The position numbers were made by a program, and so were the translations under genes. Below, piece by piece: positions 1-9,322 of a stretch of 64,000 bases of DNA. Source of the stretch: Parasphingopyxis marina (GTDB lineage Bacteria; Pseudomonadota; Alphaproteobacteria; Sphingomonadales; Sphingomonadaceae); contig NZ_JACJVJ010000001.1 of NCBI RefSeq assembly GCF_014237875.1, positions 1,662,501 through 1,726,500 of the forward strand, in the 5' to 3' direction. A model generated the notes under the pieces. The model was not told the DNA's origin, did no database searches, and saw only the letters and a list, made by a program, of their open reading frames with translations. Each line of letters starts with the position of its first letter. Within the stretch, counting starts at the first letter, position 1.

Positions 1-93
1 CTGGGCGGCGGAAATGCGCTGGATAGGGTGCGCGGATCCCGGACGCTAGAAAGCCCGAAACGCCTCGTCCGAAATGTCTTAGGTAGAAACGAA

Positions 94-121
94 TGTGCCC
101 GGACCTTTCGATCCGGGCACA
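94..121. repeat. Perfect stem-loop, possible terminator of an upstream gene
   Basis: TGTGCCCGGA at 94-103 is matched exactly by TCCGGGCACA at 112-121 around an 8-base loop. The stem is strong, but no run of T follows, so it may be a factor-dependent terminator, an RNA 3' end or a protein-binding site. Confidence 0.4.
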
Positions 122-125
122 AGCG

Positions 126-141
126 TGACGAATATTCGTCA
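126..141. promoter_or_regulatory. 16-bp perfect palindrome, candidate operator
   Basis: TGACGAATATTCGTCA reads the same on both strands with no central gap. It lies five bases after the stem-loop and about 280 bases before proS. A gapless palindrome of this length is typical of a dimeric repressor site, but I do not recognise the regulator. Confidence 0.35.
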
Positions 142-421
142 GCCCCCTTTGGTTGGCCCCGGTTCGCGCCCAGCTTTTCCCCTCGAAAACGGGCAGCGGG
201 TGGAGCCTCCCTGAACCACGGCCGTTTGGCGCGTAATCCGTAGCGAAACTGCTATGCCAAACCGCAGCCCCTTGTCATGGGGTTAGAGGTAACATGGCCA
301 CATTATCTTTGAATCCGTGTCTATCGCGCAACAGAAGCATGGAGCGCTAGAAGGTTGCGGGCGGCGCAGCGCGGCCCTAGAGACGCGGGTCATCCACGGC
401 CCCATTCGGACCCAAAAACCC

Positions 422-1744
422 ATGCGCCTATCCCGCTATTTTCTGCCCGTTACCAAGGAAACGCCCGCCGACGCTGAAGTGATCAGCCACAAGCTGATGC
501 TGCGCGCCGGGCTCGTCCGCCAGACCTCGGCCGGCATCTATGCCTGGCTACCGCTCGGCTTTCGCGTGCTCAGGAAGATCGAGCAGATCGTGCGCGAGGA
601 ACAGGACCGGGCGGGCGCGATCGAGATGCTGATGCCGACCATCCAGTCGGCCGAGCTGTGGCGCGAAAGCGGCCGTTACGATGCCTATGGCCCCGAAATG
701 CTGCGCATCGCCGATCGTTCGGATCGCGATCTCCTCTATGGCCCGACCAATGAGGAAGTGATCACATCGCTCTTCAAAGATGGCGCGAAAAGCTATCGCG
801 ACCTGCCGCGCAATCTCTATCATATCCAGTGGAAATTTCGCGACGAGCGCCGTCCGCGCTTCGGCGTGATGCGCGGCCGCGAATTCCTGATGAAGGATGC
901 CTATAGCTTCGATCTCGACGAGGCTGGCGGACGGATCAGCTACAACAAGATGTTCGTCGCCTATCTGCGCACTTTCGCGCGGATGGGGCTGCGGGCGATG
1001 CCGATGCAGGCCGATACCGGACCGATCGGCGGTGACCTTAGCCATGAATTCATCGTCCTCGCCCCGTCGGGCGAGAGCGAGGTGTTTTTCCATGAAAGCT
1101 GGGAGCAACCGCGCACAGCCGAGGATTATGCGGTCGATGTCGAAGACAGCGCGGCTCTGCAGGCCTTCGTCGATTCGATGACCGCCGACTATGCCGCGAC
1201 CGACGAAAAGCGCGACGAGGCGCGCGAGGCGGAAATGGGCGATGCGCTGCGCGAATCCCGCGGCGTCGAAGTCGGCCATATCTTCTTCTTCGGCGAAAAA
1301 TATTCCAAGGCGATGGGCCTCAAAGTGTCGGGCCCCGACGGCGACATGGTGACGCCGCTGATGGGCAGCTACGGCATCGGCGTTTCGCGCCTCGTCGGCG
1401 CGATCATCGAGGCGAGCCATGACGATGACGGGATCGTCTGGCCCGAGTCGGTGGCGCCCTACAAGATCGGCCTTATCAACATGCGCGCGGACGACGAGAC
1501 CTGCACGGCGGCTGCCGACGATCTCTATGCGCGGCTGGAAGCCGCCGGAGTCGAGGTCCTGTACGACGATCGCGACGAACGGGGCGGCGCCAAATTCGCC
1601 ACGATGGATGTGATCGGCCTTCCCTGGCAGCTGATCGTCGGCCCCCGAGGGCTGGAAAAGGGCGTGGTCGAGCTCAAGAACCGGGCGACCGGAGAGCGCG
1701 TGGAACTAGCGCCGGAACTCGCCATCGGAAAGCTGTCGGGATGA
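422..1744 (+). CDS. proS: Prolyl-tRNA synthetase (short bacterial type)
   Basis: Cytoplasmic class II aminoacyl-tRNA synthetase that charges tRNA-Pro with proline using ATP. The chosen ATG gives 440 residues starting [10 protein letters not shown]; an upstream in-frame GTG at 317 would add 35 residues without family similarity. Visible motifs are TNEE, the class II motif 2 region with [10 protein letters not shown], and motif 3 GSYGIGVSR, followed by an anticodon-binding domain. The 440-residue length means the editing insertion of the long E. coli form is absent, as is usual in alphaproteobacteria. No good ribosome-binding site precedes the start. The stop codon overlaps the next start as ATGA, so it is cotranscribed with the Lol genes. 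Confidence 0.95.
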   Translation: MRLSRYFLPVTKETPADAEVISHKLMLRAGLVRQTSAGIYAWLPLGFRVLRKIEQIVREEQDRAGAIEMLMPTIQSAELWRESGRYDAYGPEMLRIADRSDRDLLYGPTNEEVITSLFKDGAKSYRDLPRNLYHIQWKFRDERRPRFGVMRGREFLMKDAYSFDLDEAGGRISYNKMFVAYLRTFARMGLRAMPMQADTGPIGGDLSHEFIVLAPSGESEVFFHESWEQPRTAEDYAVDVEDSAALQAFVDSMTADYAATDEKRDEAREAEMGDALRESRGVEVGHIFFFGEKYSKAMGLKVSGPDGDMVTPLMGSYGIGVSRLVGAIIEASHDDDGIVWPESVAPYKIGLINMRADDETCTAAADDLYARLEAAGVEVLYDDRDERGGAKFATMDVIGLPWQLIVGPRGLEKGVVELKNRATGERVELAPELAIGKLSG

Positions 1745-2991
1745 TCCTCTCCCGCCATGAGCGGATGATAGCGAAGCGCTATCTGCTGCCCGGCAAGGGC
1801 GAGCGTTTCATCTTCGTCGTTGCCTCGATCAGCCTCGTCGCCGTCATGCTCGGCGTCTGGGCCCTGGTCGTCGTGATGAGCGTGATGAACGGATTTCGTG
1901 CCGAGCTGTTTGACAAGACGGTGGGTCTGAACGGCCATGCCGTGGTTCAGGGCTATGGCGGACGCTTGCCCGACTGGGAACTGATTATGGACGAGCTGGA
2001 GGCGACCGAGGGCGTCGTTTCGGCGACTCCGCTGATCGAACAGCCGCTGATGGCGAGCTATGCGGGGCGCGTCGAAGGCGTGCTGGCGCGCGGAATGCGC
2101 ACCGCCGACATTCGTGAGAACGAGGTTTTCAACAGCAATATCATCGAAGGCGACATGCGGGCGCTTACGCCGGGCAGCGGGAATGTCGCGATCGGATCGC
2201 GGCTGGCCGTCTCTCTGGGCGCCGTCGTTGGCGGGCAGATCAGCCTGATTTCACCGCAAGGCCGTTCGACGCCTTTCGGGACCGTCCCGCGCATCGTTTC
2301 CTACAATGTCGGGGCAATATTCGAGGTCGGCGTCTATGATTTCGACAGCGCCTTCGTGCTTATGCCGATGGAGGACGCGCAAACCCTTTTGATGATGAGC
2401 GACACCGTCGGCATGATAGAGATCGACACCGTCGATCCCGACAATGTCCACGCCATCATAGCGCCGATCGCGGCGCGTTGGGCCGGTCAGGCCGTTGTCA
2501 CGGACTGGCGGGAGATGAATAGCGAGTTGTTCGACGCGCTGGAAATCGAACGCGTCGTGATGTTTATCATCCTGTCGCTGATCATCATTGTCGCGGTGTT
2601 CAATATCCTGTCCTCGCTGATAATGCTTGTCAGGGCCAAGAAACGCGACATCGCCATCTTGCGTACCATGGGCGCGACAAGGCGCTCCATGATGAAGATA
2701 TTCCTCACCATCGGCCTCACGACGAGCGCGCTCGGTACCATCGCCGGGCTGCTGCTTGCTTTCGTGACTCTTCGCTACCGTCAGGGCGCCGTCGAAATCG
2801 TGCAGACCCTTACCGGCCAGAATCTCTGGGATCCGTCGATCCGCTTCATCACCGAACTGCCCGCGCGCACCGATCCTTTCGAAGTTCTGGCCATTGTCGG
2901 ACTGGCGATGGGTTCGGCCTTCATCTTCACTCTCTACCCGGCCTACAAGGCGGCCAGCACCGATCCTGTCGAGGTGCTGCGCTATGAGTGA
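1741..2991 (+). CDS. lolC: Lipoprotein-releasing ABC transporter permease (LolC/LolE family)
   Basis: Inner-membrane permease that extracts outer-membrane lipoproteins and hands them to LolA, powered by LolD. The 416-residue protein has a first membrane helix at about 21-45 followed by the family hallmark [14 protein letters not shown] large periplasmic domain follows, then three further helices at about 274-298, 317-340 and 383-403, the four-helix layout of the family. Only one permease gene is present beside lolD, as in many alphaproteobacteria, so it probably works as a homodimer rather than a LolC-LolE pair; this is inference. It overlaps proS by four bases and lolD by eight. Confidence 0.93.
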   Translation: MILSRHERMIAKRYLLPGKGERFIFVVASISLVAVMLGVWALVVVMSVMNGFRAELFDKTVGLNGHAVVQGYGGRLPDWELIMDELEATEGVVSATPLIEQPLMASYAGRVEGVLARGMRTADIRENEVFNSNIIEGDMRALTPGSGNVAIGSRLAVSLGAVVGGQISLISPQGRSTPFGTVPRIVSYNVGAIFEVGVYDFDSAFVLMPMEDAQTLLMMSDTVGMIEIDTVDPDNVHAIIAPIAARWAGQAVVTDWREMNSELFDALEIERVVMFIILSLIIIVAVFNILSSLIMLVRAKKRDIAILRTMGATRRSMMKIFLTIGLTTSALGTIAGLLLAFVTLRYRQGAVEIVQTLTGQNLWDPSIRFITELPARTDPFEVLAIVGLAMGSAFIFTLYPAYKAASTDPVEVLRYE

Positions 2992-3658
2992 GACGGTTCT
3001 CGCCGTTAAGGCGCTGGCGCGGAGCTTCGAACAGGGCGGCGTCAGGATCGACGTATTGCGCGGTATCGATTTCACCATCGGCCATGGCGAAATCGTCGCG
3101 CTGCTCGGCCCGTCCGGTTCCGGCAAATCGACGATGCTGCAGGCGGTCGGCCTGCTCGAAGGGGGCTTTTCCGGTTCGATCGCAATCGACGGCGAAGAGG
3201 TCGGAAGCCTGGAAAGCGACGCGCGGACCCGCATCCGGCGCGATCATCTGGGTTTCGTCTATCAGTTCCACCATCTTCTTCCCGATTTCTCGGCGAAGGA
3301 GAATGTCGTCATCCCGCAGCTGATCCGCGGCGCGACCTATGCGGATGCCGAAAAGCGCGCAGCATCGCTGCTCAACCGGTTGGGCCTCGGGCATCGGCTC
3401 GAACACCGTCCATCGCAGCTTTCAGGCGGCGAGCAGCAGCGCGTCGCAGTCGGTCGGGCGCTGGCGAACAAACCCTCGCTCGTCCTTGCCGACGAGCCGA
3501 CCGGCAATCTCGACGAAGCCACGGCCGATATCGTTCTCGCCGAATTCCTGAAACTGGTCCGCGAGGAAGGGAGCGCGGCGCTTATCGCGACGCATAATGA
3601 GCGGCTGGCGAAGAAGACGGACCGGCTGGTGCGGTTGCATGAGGGCCGTCTTGAATAA
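2984..3658 (+). CDS. lolD: Lipoprotein-releasing system ATP-binding protein LolD
   Basis: ATPase subunit of the Lol exporter, at the inner face of the cytoplasmic membrane. The 224-residue protein shows Walker A GPSGSGKS at about 43-50, ABC signature LSGGEQQRV near 146 and Walker [13 protein letters not shown] near 166-177, all intact. The ATG at 2984 was preferred because it gives the usual MSETVLAV-type N terminus; longer frames run into the permease gene. Translational overlap with the permease implies coupled synthesis. The next gene starts about 20 bases on. Confidence 0.95.
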   Translation: MSETVLAVKALARSFEQGGVRIDVLRGIDFTIGHGEIVALLGPSGSGKSTMLQAVGLLEGGFSGSIAIDGEEVGSLESDARTRIRRDHLGFVYQFHHLLPDFSAKENVVIPQLIRGATYADAEKRAASLLNRLGLGHRLEHRPSQLSGGEQQRVAVGRALANKPSLVLADEPTGNLDEATADIVLAEFLKLVREEGSAALIATHNERLAKKTDRLVRLHEGRLE

Positions 3659-3677
3659 GGGCGATCCGCAGCCAGTC

Positions 3678-4154
3678 ATGAGCGTGCACGGTTTCGAGGT
3701 GGATCTGCCCGACGGCACGAAACAGGCGCTCGCCGACTATGCGGGCAAGGCGCTGCTCATCGTCAATGTCGCCTCCCAATGCGGATTCACATCGCAATAT
3801 GCCGGGCTCGAGGAACTGTATCGCAAATATAAGGATCGCGGGTTCGAGATATTGGCGTTCCCCTGCAATCAGTTTGGCGGGCAGGAACCGGGCGATGCCG
3901 AGGAAATCCGGAATTTCTGTACGCTCACCTATGACGTGACCTTTCCGCTCTTTGCCAAGATCGCCGTCAACGGGTCCGATGCCGATCCGCTCTGGGTGCA
4001 TCTGCGCGAGCAGGAGCGCGGCCTGGGCACCAACCAGATCAAGTGGAATTTCACCAAATTCCTGGTCGATGCCGACGGCGCGGTCGTCCATCGCTACGCG
4101 CCGACGACGAAGCCCTGGCAGATCGAAAAGGATATCGCGGCGCTGCTGTCCTAG
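3678..4154 (+). CDS. Glutathione peroxidase family thiol peroxidase
   Basis: Reduces hydroperoxides with a cysteine in the active site; bacterial members usually take electrons from thioredoxin or glutathione. The 158-residue protein has the peroxidatic Cys35 in VASQCGFTSQ, the conserved FPCNQFGGQEP stretch with Cys63 and Gln69, and Trp123-Asn124 in KWNFTKFL, so the catalytic tetrad Cys-Gln-Trp-Asn is complete. It uses cysteine, not selenocysteine. An upstream ATG at 3639, inside lolD, would add 13 residues. It follows lolD closely and is probably read with it. Confidence 0.92.
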   Translation: MSVHGFEVDLPDGTKQALADYAGKALLIVNVASQCGFTSQYAGLEELYRKYKDRGFEILAFPCNQFGGQEPGDAEEIRNFCTLTYDVTFPLFAKIAVNGSDADPLWVHLREQERGLGTNQIKWNFTKFLVDADGAVVHRYAPTTKPWQIEKDIAALLS

Positions 4155-4207
4155 GGCGGCTGCATTTGCCAGCAGCCCCGATTCATGGTGGATTGCACCG
4201 GAAGCAT

Positions 4208-5632
4208 ATGACCGGGGGCAAGATGAACCGAATTTTCAAAGCCGGCCGCAAGCATTTTTCTCGCGGCGCGATGGCCGGCCTTGTGGTCGCTATCGCAAGC
4301 CTTTTCGTCCCGCCCGTTGCCGCGCAGGAGACGGCGATCCGCATCGCCCCGGTGCCCGCCGAGGCCATGCCCGATGGCTTCACCTTCGCCGCAGTTGGCG
4401 ATCTCATCTATTTGCGGCCGATTCTGCCGGTTCTGGAGTCGCGCTCGCCCCGGATGCTGGCGTTGCTGCGCGAGGCCGATCTCACCTTCGGCAATTTCGA
4501 GACGATGGCGATCGACATGGCGCATTTCGAGGGGTCGCCCCAGGCGCTGTCGGGCGGTTCATGGATGTATGCCGACCCGCGCGTGGTGGGCGATGTGCGG
4601 GACATGGGCTTCGATATCGTCAGCCTTGCCAATAATCATTCGACAGATTGGGGCGTCGAGGGGCTGGCCGAGACCGAAAGGCGGCTCACCGACGCGGGAC
4701 TGGTGTTCGCGGGCACGGGACCGACCTTGCAGGGCGCGCGATCGCCGCGCTTCCATCATGCGCCTCAGGGCCGGGTGTCGCTTGTCGACGCCGCGTCCAG
4801 TTTCACGGCGATGTCGCCGGCGGGCGATCCGGTCGGCGCGGTGCCGGGCCGTGCTGGGCTCAATCCGCTCCGGGTCGATCGCATCGCTATCGTTCGCCCC
4901 GACCAGCTCGAGCAATTGCGCGCGATCGCCGGGCAGGAGGACGAGGCAGAAACAGTTCGCCTGTTCGGGCGGAGTTTCCGCGCCGGGACGCAGCCCGATG
5001 GTACGCTGGCCTGGACGTTCGAGCCCAACGAAAGCGATGTGGCGGGCAATCTCCTCGCGATCCGCCAGGGCCGACAGTACAGCAATTTCGCGGTTTACAG
5101 CCTGCACAATCACGAGCCCGGCAACGATAGCGATACGCCCGCCGATTTCGCCATCGCCTTTGCGCGCCGGGCGATCGATGCGGGCGCCGACGCCTTTGTC
5201 GGGCATGGGCCGCACATCTTGCGCGGCATCGAGATTTATCGCGGGCGGCCGATCTTCTATTCGCTCGGCAACTTCGCGATGATGAACAATGCGCTCGAGG
5301 CGCTGCCCGGCGATTTCTACGAGCGGCTTGGCATCGAGCCCGGTGAAGCGACGGTCGGCGAGATCCTGCAGGGCAGGGCGGAACGGTCTTTTTCCGATTC
5401 CCGCCAGTTCGAATCGGTGATTGCGGTGTCGCGCTTCGAGGGCGGGCAGGTTGCCGAAATCCGGCTCTATCCGATCGATCTCGGCGTCGATGCGACCGGC
5501 ATCGACCGCGGCGTCCCACGCCTGGCGACCGGCGCCACCGCGCGGCGGATCCTCGAAACGATGCAAAGGCTGTCGGAGCCTTTCGGAACGACCGTCGTCA
5601 TTGCCAACGGCGTCGGGATCATCCGGCCCTGA
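4208..5632 (+). CDS. Exported CapA-family (PGA_cap) metallophosphatase-like protein
   Basis: Member of the CapA/PgsA-like family, whose fold is that of calcineurin-type phosphoesterases; the family is named after poly-gamma-glutamate capsule synthesis, but many members stand alone with unknown substrate. The 474-residue protein begins with a signal peptide ending near PPVAAQE. It then shows the family blocks FAAVGDLIY, GNFET, SLANNHSTDWG and GHGPHILRGIE with YSLGNF. No capB or capC neighbours are present, so capsule synthesis should not be inferred. The start at 4208 has GGAAG upstream; the ATG at 4223 is an alternative. Confidence 0.85.
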   Translation: MTGGKMNRIFKAGRKHFSRGAMAGLVVAIASLFVPPVAAQETAIRIAPVPAEAMPDGFTFAAVGDLIYLRPILPVLESRSPRMLALLREADLTFGNFETMAIDMAHFEGSPQALSGGSWMYADPRVVGDVRDMGFDIVSLANNHSTDWGVEGLAETERRLTDAGLVFAGTGPTLQGARSPRFHHAPQGRVSLVDAASSFTAMSPAGDPVGAVPGRAGLNPLRVDRIAIVRPDQLEQLRAIAGQEDEAETVRLFGRSFRAGTQPDGTLAWTFEPNESDVAGNLLAIRQGRQYSNFAVYSLHNHEPGNDSDTPADFAIAFARRAIDAGADAFVGHGPHILRGIEIYRGRPIFYSLGNFAMMNNALEALPGDFYERLGIEPGEATVGEILQGRAERSFSDSRQFESVIAVSRFEGGQVAEIRLYPIDLGVDATGIDRGVPRLATGATARRILETMQRLSEPFGTTVVIANGVGIIRP

Positions 5633-5711
5633 GACGGCCGCCCATTGGCGATCCACATCGCGGCGGCTTTCCCGCTTTTCCGAATCGCGACGAGTGCCCA
5701 TAGTCGCGGCC

Positions 5712-8700
5712 ATGCCCCATACGCCCTTCGTCCCGCTGCGCGTCTTTTCGGCCTATACGATGCTGGAAGGCGCGATCCAGCCGAAGGATATCGCCAAAAG
5801 GGCCCGCGAACTCGGCTTTCCGGCGGCAGCGCTCATGGACCGGAACGGGCTCTATGCGGCGATGCCCTTTTGCGCGGCGGCGATCGAGAAGGGCGTCCAG
5901 CCGATCATCGGCGCGACCTTGGCGGTGGCACGGCCGGGCCGGCCCGAGGGCGAGGATCCGATCATCGATTGGCTGCCGCTGCTCGTGCAGGACGAAGAGG
6001 GCTATGAAAATCTCTGCGCGCTGGTGTCGCAGGCGCATCTCGATCGGCCGCTCGAGGAACCGCCGCATATCGCCATGGACGCGCTGGAAGGCCGCACCGC
6101 CGGCCTGATAGCGCTGACCGGCGGGGGCGAGGGCGGGCTTGCGCGGCTATACGAGGGAGAGCAGGCGGACGCCGCCAAGGCCTATGCCGACCGGCTATGC
6201 GCGCTGTTCCCCGGCCGTCTCTATGTCGAGATCAGCCGGCGCGGCGATCCGATAGAGGAGGCGAGCGAGGAGGCGCTGCTCGATCTCGCCTATGCGCGCG
6301 ACCTGCCCCTCGTCGCCACCAATCCCGCCTTTTTCCAGAAGCAGGATTTTCATGCGGCGCACGATGCGATGCTGTGTATCGCGGATTCGAACTATGTCGA
6401 AAGCGACGACCGGCGGCAAAGCCCCGAAGAGGGCTGGATGGTGCCCTATGAAGCGATGGAATCGCGTTTCGACGATCTGCCCGAAGCGCTCGAAAATACG
6501 CTCGTCGTCGCCCAGCGCTGCGCTTTTGCCGCGCCGAAGCGCGATCCCATCCTGCCCAGCGTCGCCGGCGATCTCGACGGCGAATCGGCCCAGCTGCGCG
6601 AGGATGCCCGGGCCGGTCTGGAAGCGCGGCTGGTCGCGATCCACGGCGATGCGCTGACCGACGAGATCCGAAAGCCCTATGCCGAGCGGCTCGAATATGA
6701 ACTCGATATCATTATCGAGATGGGTTTCCCCGGCTATTTCCTGATCGTTGCCGATTTCATCAAATGGGCGAAAGCGCAGGACATTCCCGTGGGGCCGGGA
6801 CGCGGCTCGGGCGCGGGTTCGGTCGTCGCCTGGGCACTGACGATCACCGGCCTCGATCCGCTCCAACTGGGCCTGCTTTTCGAACGCTTCCTGAACCCGG
6901 AGCGCGTGTCGATGCCCGATTTCGACATCGATTTCTGCGAAACGCGACGCGGCGAAGTCATCCGCTACGTCCAGCAGAAATATGGCCGCGACCAGGTCGC
7001 CCAGATCATCACCTTCGGAACCATGAAATCGCGCGCCGTGCTGCGCGACGTCGGCCGCGTGCTGCAGATGCCCTATGGCCAGGTCGACCGGCTGACCAAG
7101 ATGGTGCCCAACCATCCGACCGATCCCTGGACGCTGGAACGCACGCTCAACGGCGTCACCGAATTCGCCGCCGAATATAAGGGCGACGGCGATGTGAAGA
7201 AGCTCGTCGACCTCGCGATGAAGCTCGAAGGCCTGCCGCGTCACAGTTCGACCCACGCAGCGGGCGTCGTCATCGGCGACCGGCGGCTCGACAAGCTGGT
7301 GCCGCTCTATCGCGATCCCCGTTCCGACATTCCCGTCACCCAGTTCGATATGAAGAATGTCGAAAAGGCCGGGTTGGTGAAGTTCGACTTTCTCGGCCTC
7401 AAGACGCTTTCGGTTCTGCAAAAGGCCGTGCAGCTCCTCGCGCAGCGCGGGATATCGGTCGATCTCGACCGGCTTGGCTGGGACGACGAACAGGTGTACG
7501 AACTGCTCCAGAAGAGCGACACGGTCGGCGTTTTCCAGCTGGAATCGGAGGGCATGCGGCGGACGCTTGCGGCGGTGAAGCCGACCTGTTTCGAAGACAT
7601 CATCGCGCTCGTCTCGCTCTACCGGCCCGGCCCAATGGACAATATTCCGATGTTCGGCGCGCGCAAGAACGGCGTCGAGCCGATCGAGTATCCGCACCCC
7701 GATCTCGAACCGATCCTGAAGGAAACCTACGGGATCTTCGTCTACCAGGAACAGGTTATGGAGGCGGCGCGGATCCTCGCGGGCTATTCGCTCGGCGACG
7801 CCGACTTGCTCCGCCGCGCAATGGGCAAGAAGATCCAGTCGGAAATGGACGCGCAGCGTGAACGCTTCGTGTCGGGTTGCGCCGGGAACGACATCGGCGC
7901 GCCCAAGGCCAACGAGTTGTTCGACTTGATCGCCAAGTTCGCGGGCTATGGTTTCAACAAGTCCCACGCCGCCGCCTATGCGCTGATCGCCTATCAGACG
8001 GCCTGGTTGAAAGTCCATTATCGCGAGGAATTCTACGCGGCGTCGATGTGCTACGACATGGGCAATACCGACAAGCTCGGCATCTTTACCGAAGACATGC
8101 GCCGTTCGAGCGTCGCATGCCTGCCGCCTTGCGTGAATGCGAGCGAGGCGCTGTTCTCGGTCGAGGAATATCAGGACGAACATGCGGTCCGCTATGCGCT
8201 GGCGGCGCTCAAGGGTGTCGGCTCCAAGGCGATGGAACAGCTGGTCGTGGAGCGCGAGGCGAACGGGGTTTTCGAAAGCCTCGATGATTTCGCAGCGCGC
8301 GTCGATCCGCATCTGCTCAACCGCCGCCAGCTCGAAAGCCTGGCCGGAGCGGGCGCGTTCGACGCTCTCGACGCCAATCGACCGGCGGTCTTCGCGGCGG
8401 CGGAAACCATCCTTTCGATCGCGTCGAGCGAAGCCGATGCACGCGAAACCGGGCAGGGCGGGCTGTTTTCGGAAAGCGAATCCGATATTGCCCATATCCG
8501 CCTGTCGGAGAGCGCACATTGGCCGCTCGCCGAGCGCATGGCGCAGGAAAAGGAGGCGTTCGGCTTCTATTTTTCCGGCCATCCGGTCGACAATTACCAG
8601 CACCTCGCCAAGGCGTTCGGCGCGCAAAGCTATGCCGAACTGTGCGCGCTGCCCGCCCCGGTCGATGGCGGGCGGATGCGCGGGATCGTCATGGCGGGGC

Positions 8701-9224
8701 TCGTCGAAAATGTGCGCAAGCGCACCTCGCGGCGCGGCAACCCGTTCATCACCGCAACCCTTTCCGATTCCTCGGGCCAATATTTCTCCAGCGCGTTCGA
8801 GGAAGGGCCACGCGAGGAGATGGAAGAAGCGGCACGCGACGGCAAATGCGGGTTGCTTCGCGTCGAGCTCGACTGGCAGCCGGGCGAGGAAACGCCGCGC
8901 GTCACCGTCCAGCAATTCCAGCCCTTTGACGGCCTTGCCAATGCCAGCCGGATGACGATGACCATCGAGACCGCGGACCCTGCCTCCCTGGCGCAGCTCC
9001 CCGCGGCGCTGGGCGGGAATGGCGAGGGGCGCGGCACGGTCGTGCTGCGCGCGCCGCTTCCCGGTGGCGGCGAAGCCAATGTGGTTCTCGGCCGCCGCTT
9101 CGCGCTCGATGCCGAACTGGCAGAGACGGTCCGCACTCTTCCCGGCATGATTTCGGCCCAGCTATCGGCGGACAATACCGCCGCACCGGCCGAGCAGCGG
9201 CCGCGCCTCGCCGCCGTTTCCTGA
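5712..9224 (+). CDS. dnaE: DNA polymerase III alpha subunit (replicative, DnaE1 type)
   Basis: Catalytic subunit of the replicative polymerase. The 1170-residue length and layout match DnaE1: N-terminal PHP domain, C-family polymerase core with the aspartates of PDFDIDF near residue 401, the FVYQEQVMEAARI block, helix-hairpin-helix and a C-terminal OB-fold region. The PHP domain starts with LRVFSAYTMLEGA, where the usual metal-binding histidine of HSxYS is Phe, so PHP metal binding is probably lost. The ATG at 5712 is preferred; an open frame upstream overlaps the preceding gene. It stands alone between the CapA-like gene and an acyl-CoA synthetase gene. Confidence 0.96.
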   Translation: MPHTPFVPLRVFSAYTMLEGAIQPKDIAKRARELGFPAAALMDRNGLYAAMPFCAAAIEKGVQPIIGATLAVARPGRPEGEDPIIDWLPLLVQDEEGYENLCALVSQAHLDRPLEEPPHIAMDALEGRTAGLIALTGGGEGGLARLYEGEQADAAKAYADRLCALFPGRLYVEISRRGDPIEEASEEALLDLAYARDLPLVATNPAFFQKQDFHAAHDAMLCIADSNYVESDDRRQSPEEGWMVPYEAMESRFDDLPEALENTLVVAQRCAFAAPKRDPILPSVAGDLDGESAQLREDARAGLEARLVAIHGDALTDEIRKPYAERLEYELDIIIEMGFPGYFLIVADFIKWAKAQDIPVGPGRGSGAGSVVAWALTITGLDPLQLGLLFERFLNPERVSMPDFDIDFCETRRGEVIRYVQQKYGRDQVAQIITFGTMKSRAVLRDVGRVLQMPYGQVDRLTKMVPNHPTDPWTLERTLNGVTEFAAEYKGDGDVKKLVDLAMKLEGLPRHSSTHAAGVVIGDRRLDKLVPLYRDPRSDIPVTQFDMKNVEKAGLVKFDFLGLKTLSVLQKAVQLLAQRGISVDLDRLGWDDEQVYELLQKSDTVGVFQLESEGMRRTLAAVKPTCFEDIIALVSLYRPGPMDNIPMFGARKNGVEPIEYPHPDLEPILKETYGIFVYQEQVMEAARILAGYSLGDADLLRRAMGKKIQSEMDAQRERFVSGCAGNDIGAPKANELFDLIAKFAGYGFNKSHAAAYALIAYQTAWLKVHYREEFYAASMCYDMGNTDKLGIFTEDMRRSSVACLPPCVNASEALFSVEEYQDEHAVRYALAALKGVGSKAMEQLVVEREANGVFESLDDFAARVDPHLLNRRQLESLAGAGAFDALDANRPAVFAAAETILSIASSEADARETGQGGLFSESESDIAHIRLSESAHWPLAERMAQEKEAFGFYFSGHPVDNYQHLAKAFGAQSYAELCALPAPVDGGRMRGIVMAGLVENVRKRTSRRGNPFITATLSDSSGQYFSSAFEEGPREEMEEAARDGKCGLLRVELDWQPGEETPRVTVQQFQPFDGLANASRMTMTIETADPASLAQLPAALGGNGEGRGTVVLRAPLPGGGEANVVLGRRFALDAELAETVRTLPGMISAQLSADNTAAPAEQRPRLAAVS

Positions 9225-9322
9225 TCCGCCCCTTCGGCGCCGCGGCACAGTTTCGGGCTGGACCGCCCGGCGCGCCCGGCTAAGATGGCCGGAAAAAAAG
9301 TCCGAAGGACGAAGGGATAGAC

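Larger units (their letters stand above)
1..421. other. Leader region before proS, no convincing gene
   Basis: No recognisable gene is seen in these 421 bases. One frame is open up to base 243 but its product is low-complexity and resembles nothing I know. A short open frame ending at a TAG at 47 could be the tail of a gene lying to the left, but too little is present to judge. The region does hold a perfect 10-bp stem-loop and a perfect 16-bp palindrome, listed separately. Confidence 0.5.

Noticed and set aside
28-243. A 71-codon frame at the left end
   Set aside because: Crosses the stem-loop and palindrome, lacks a ribosome-binding site and family features.
6195-8915. A 906-codon open frame opposite dnaE
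   Set aside because: It is a shadow of the high-GC dnaE gene: its codon pattern mirrors third-position G/C of the sense gene and its product has no recognisable domain.
9270-9310. CCGGC stem with A run after dnaE as terminator
   Set aside because: The run on the coding strand is A, not T, so it does not act as a terminator for dnaE.
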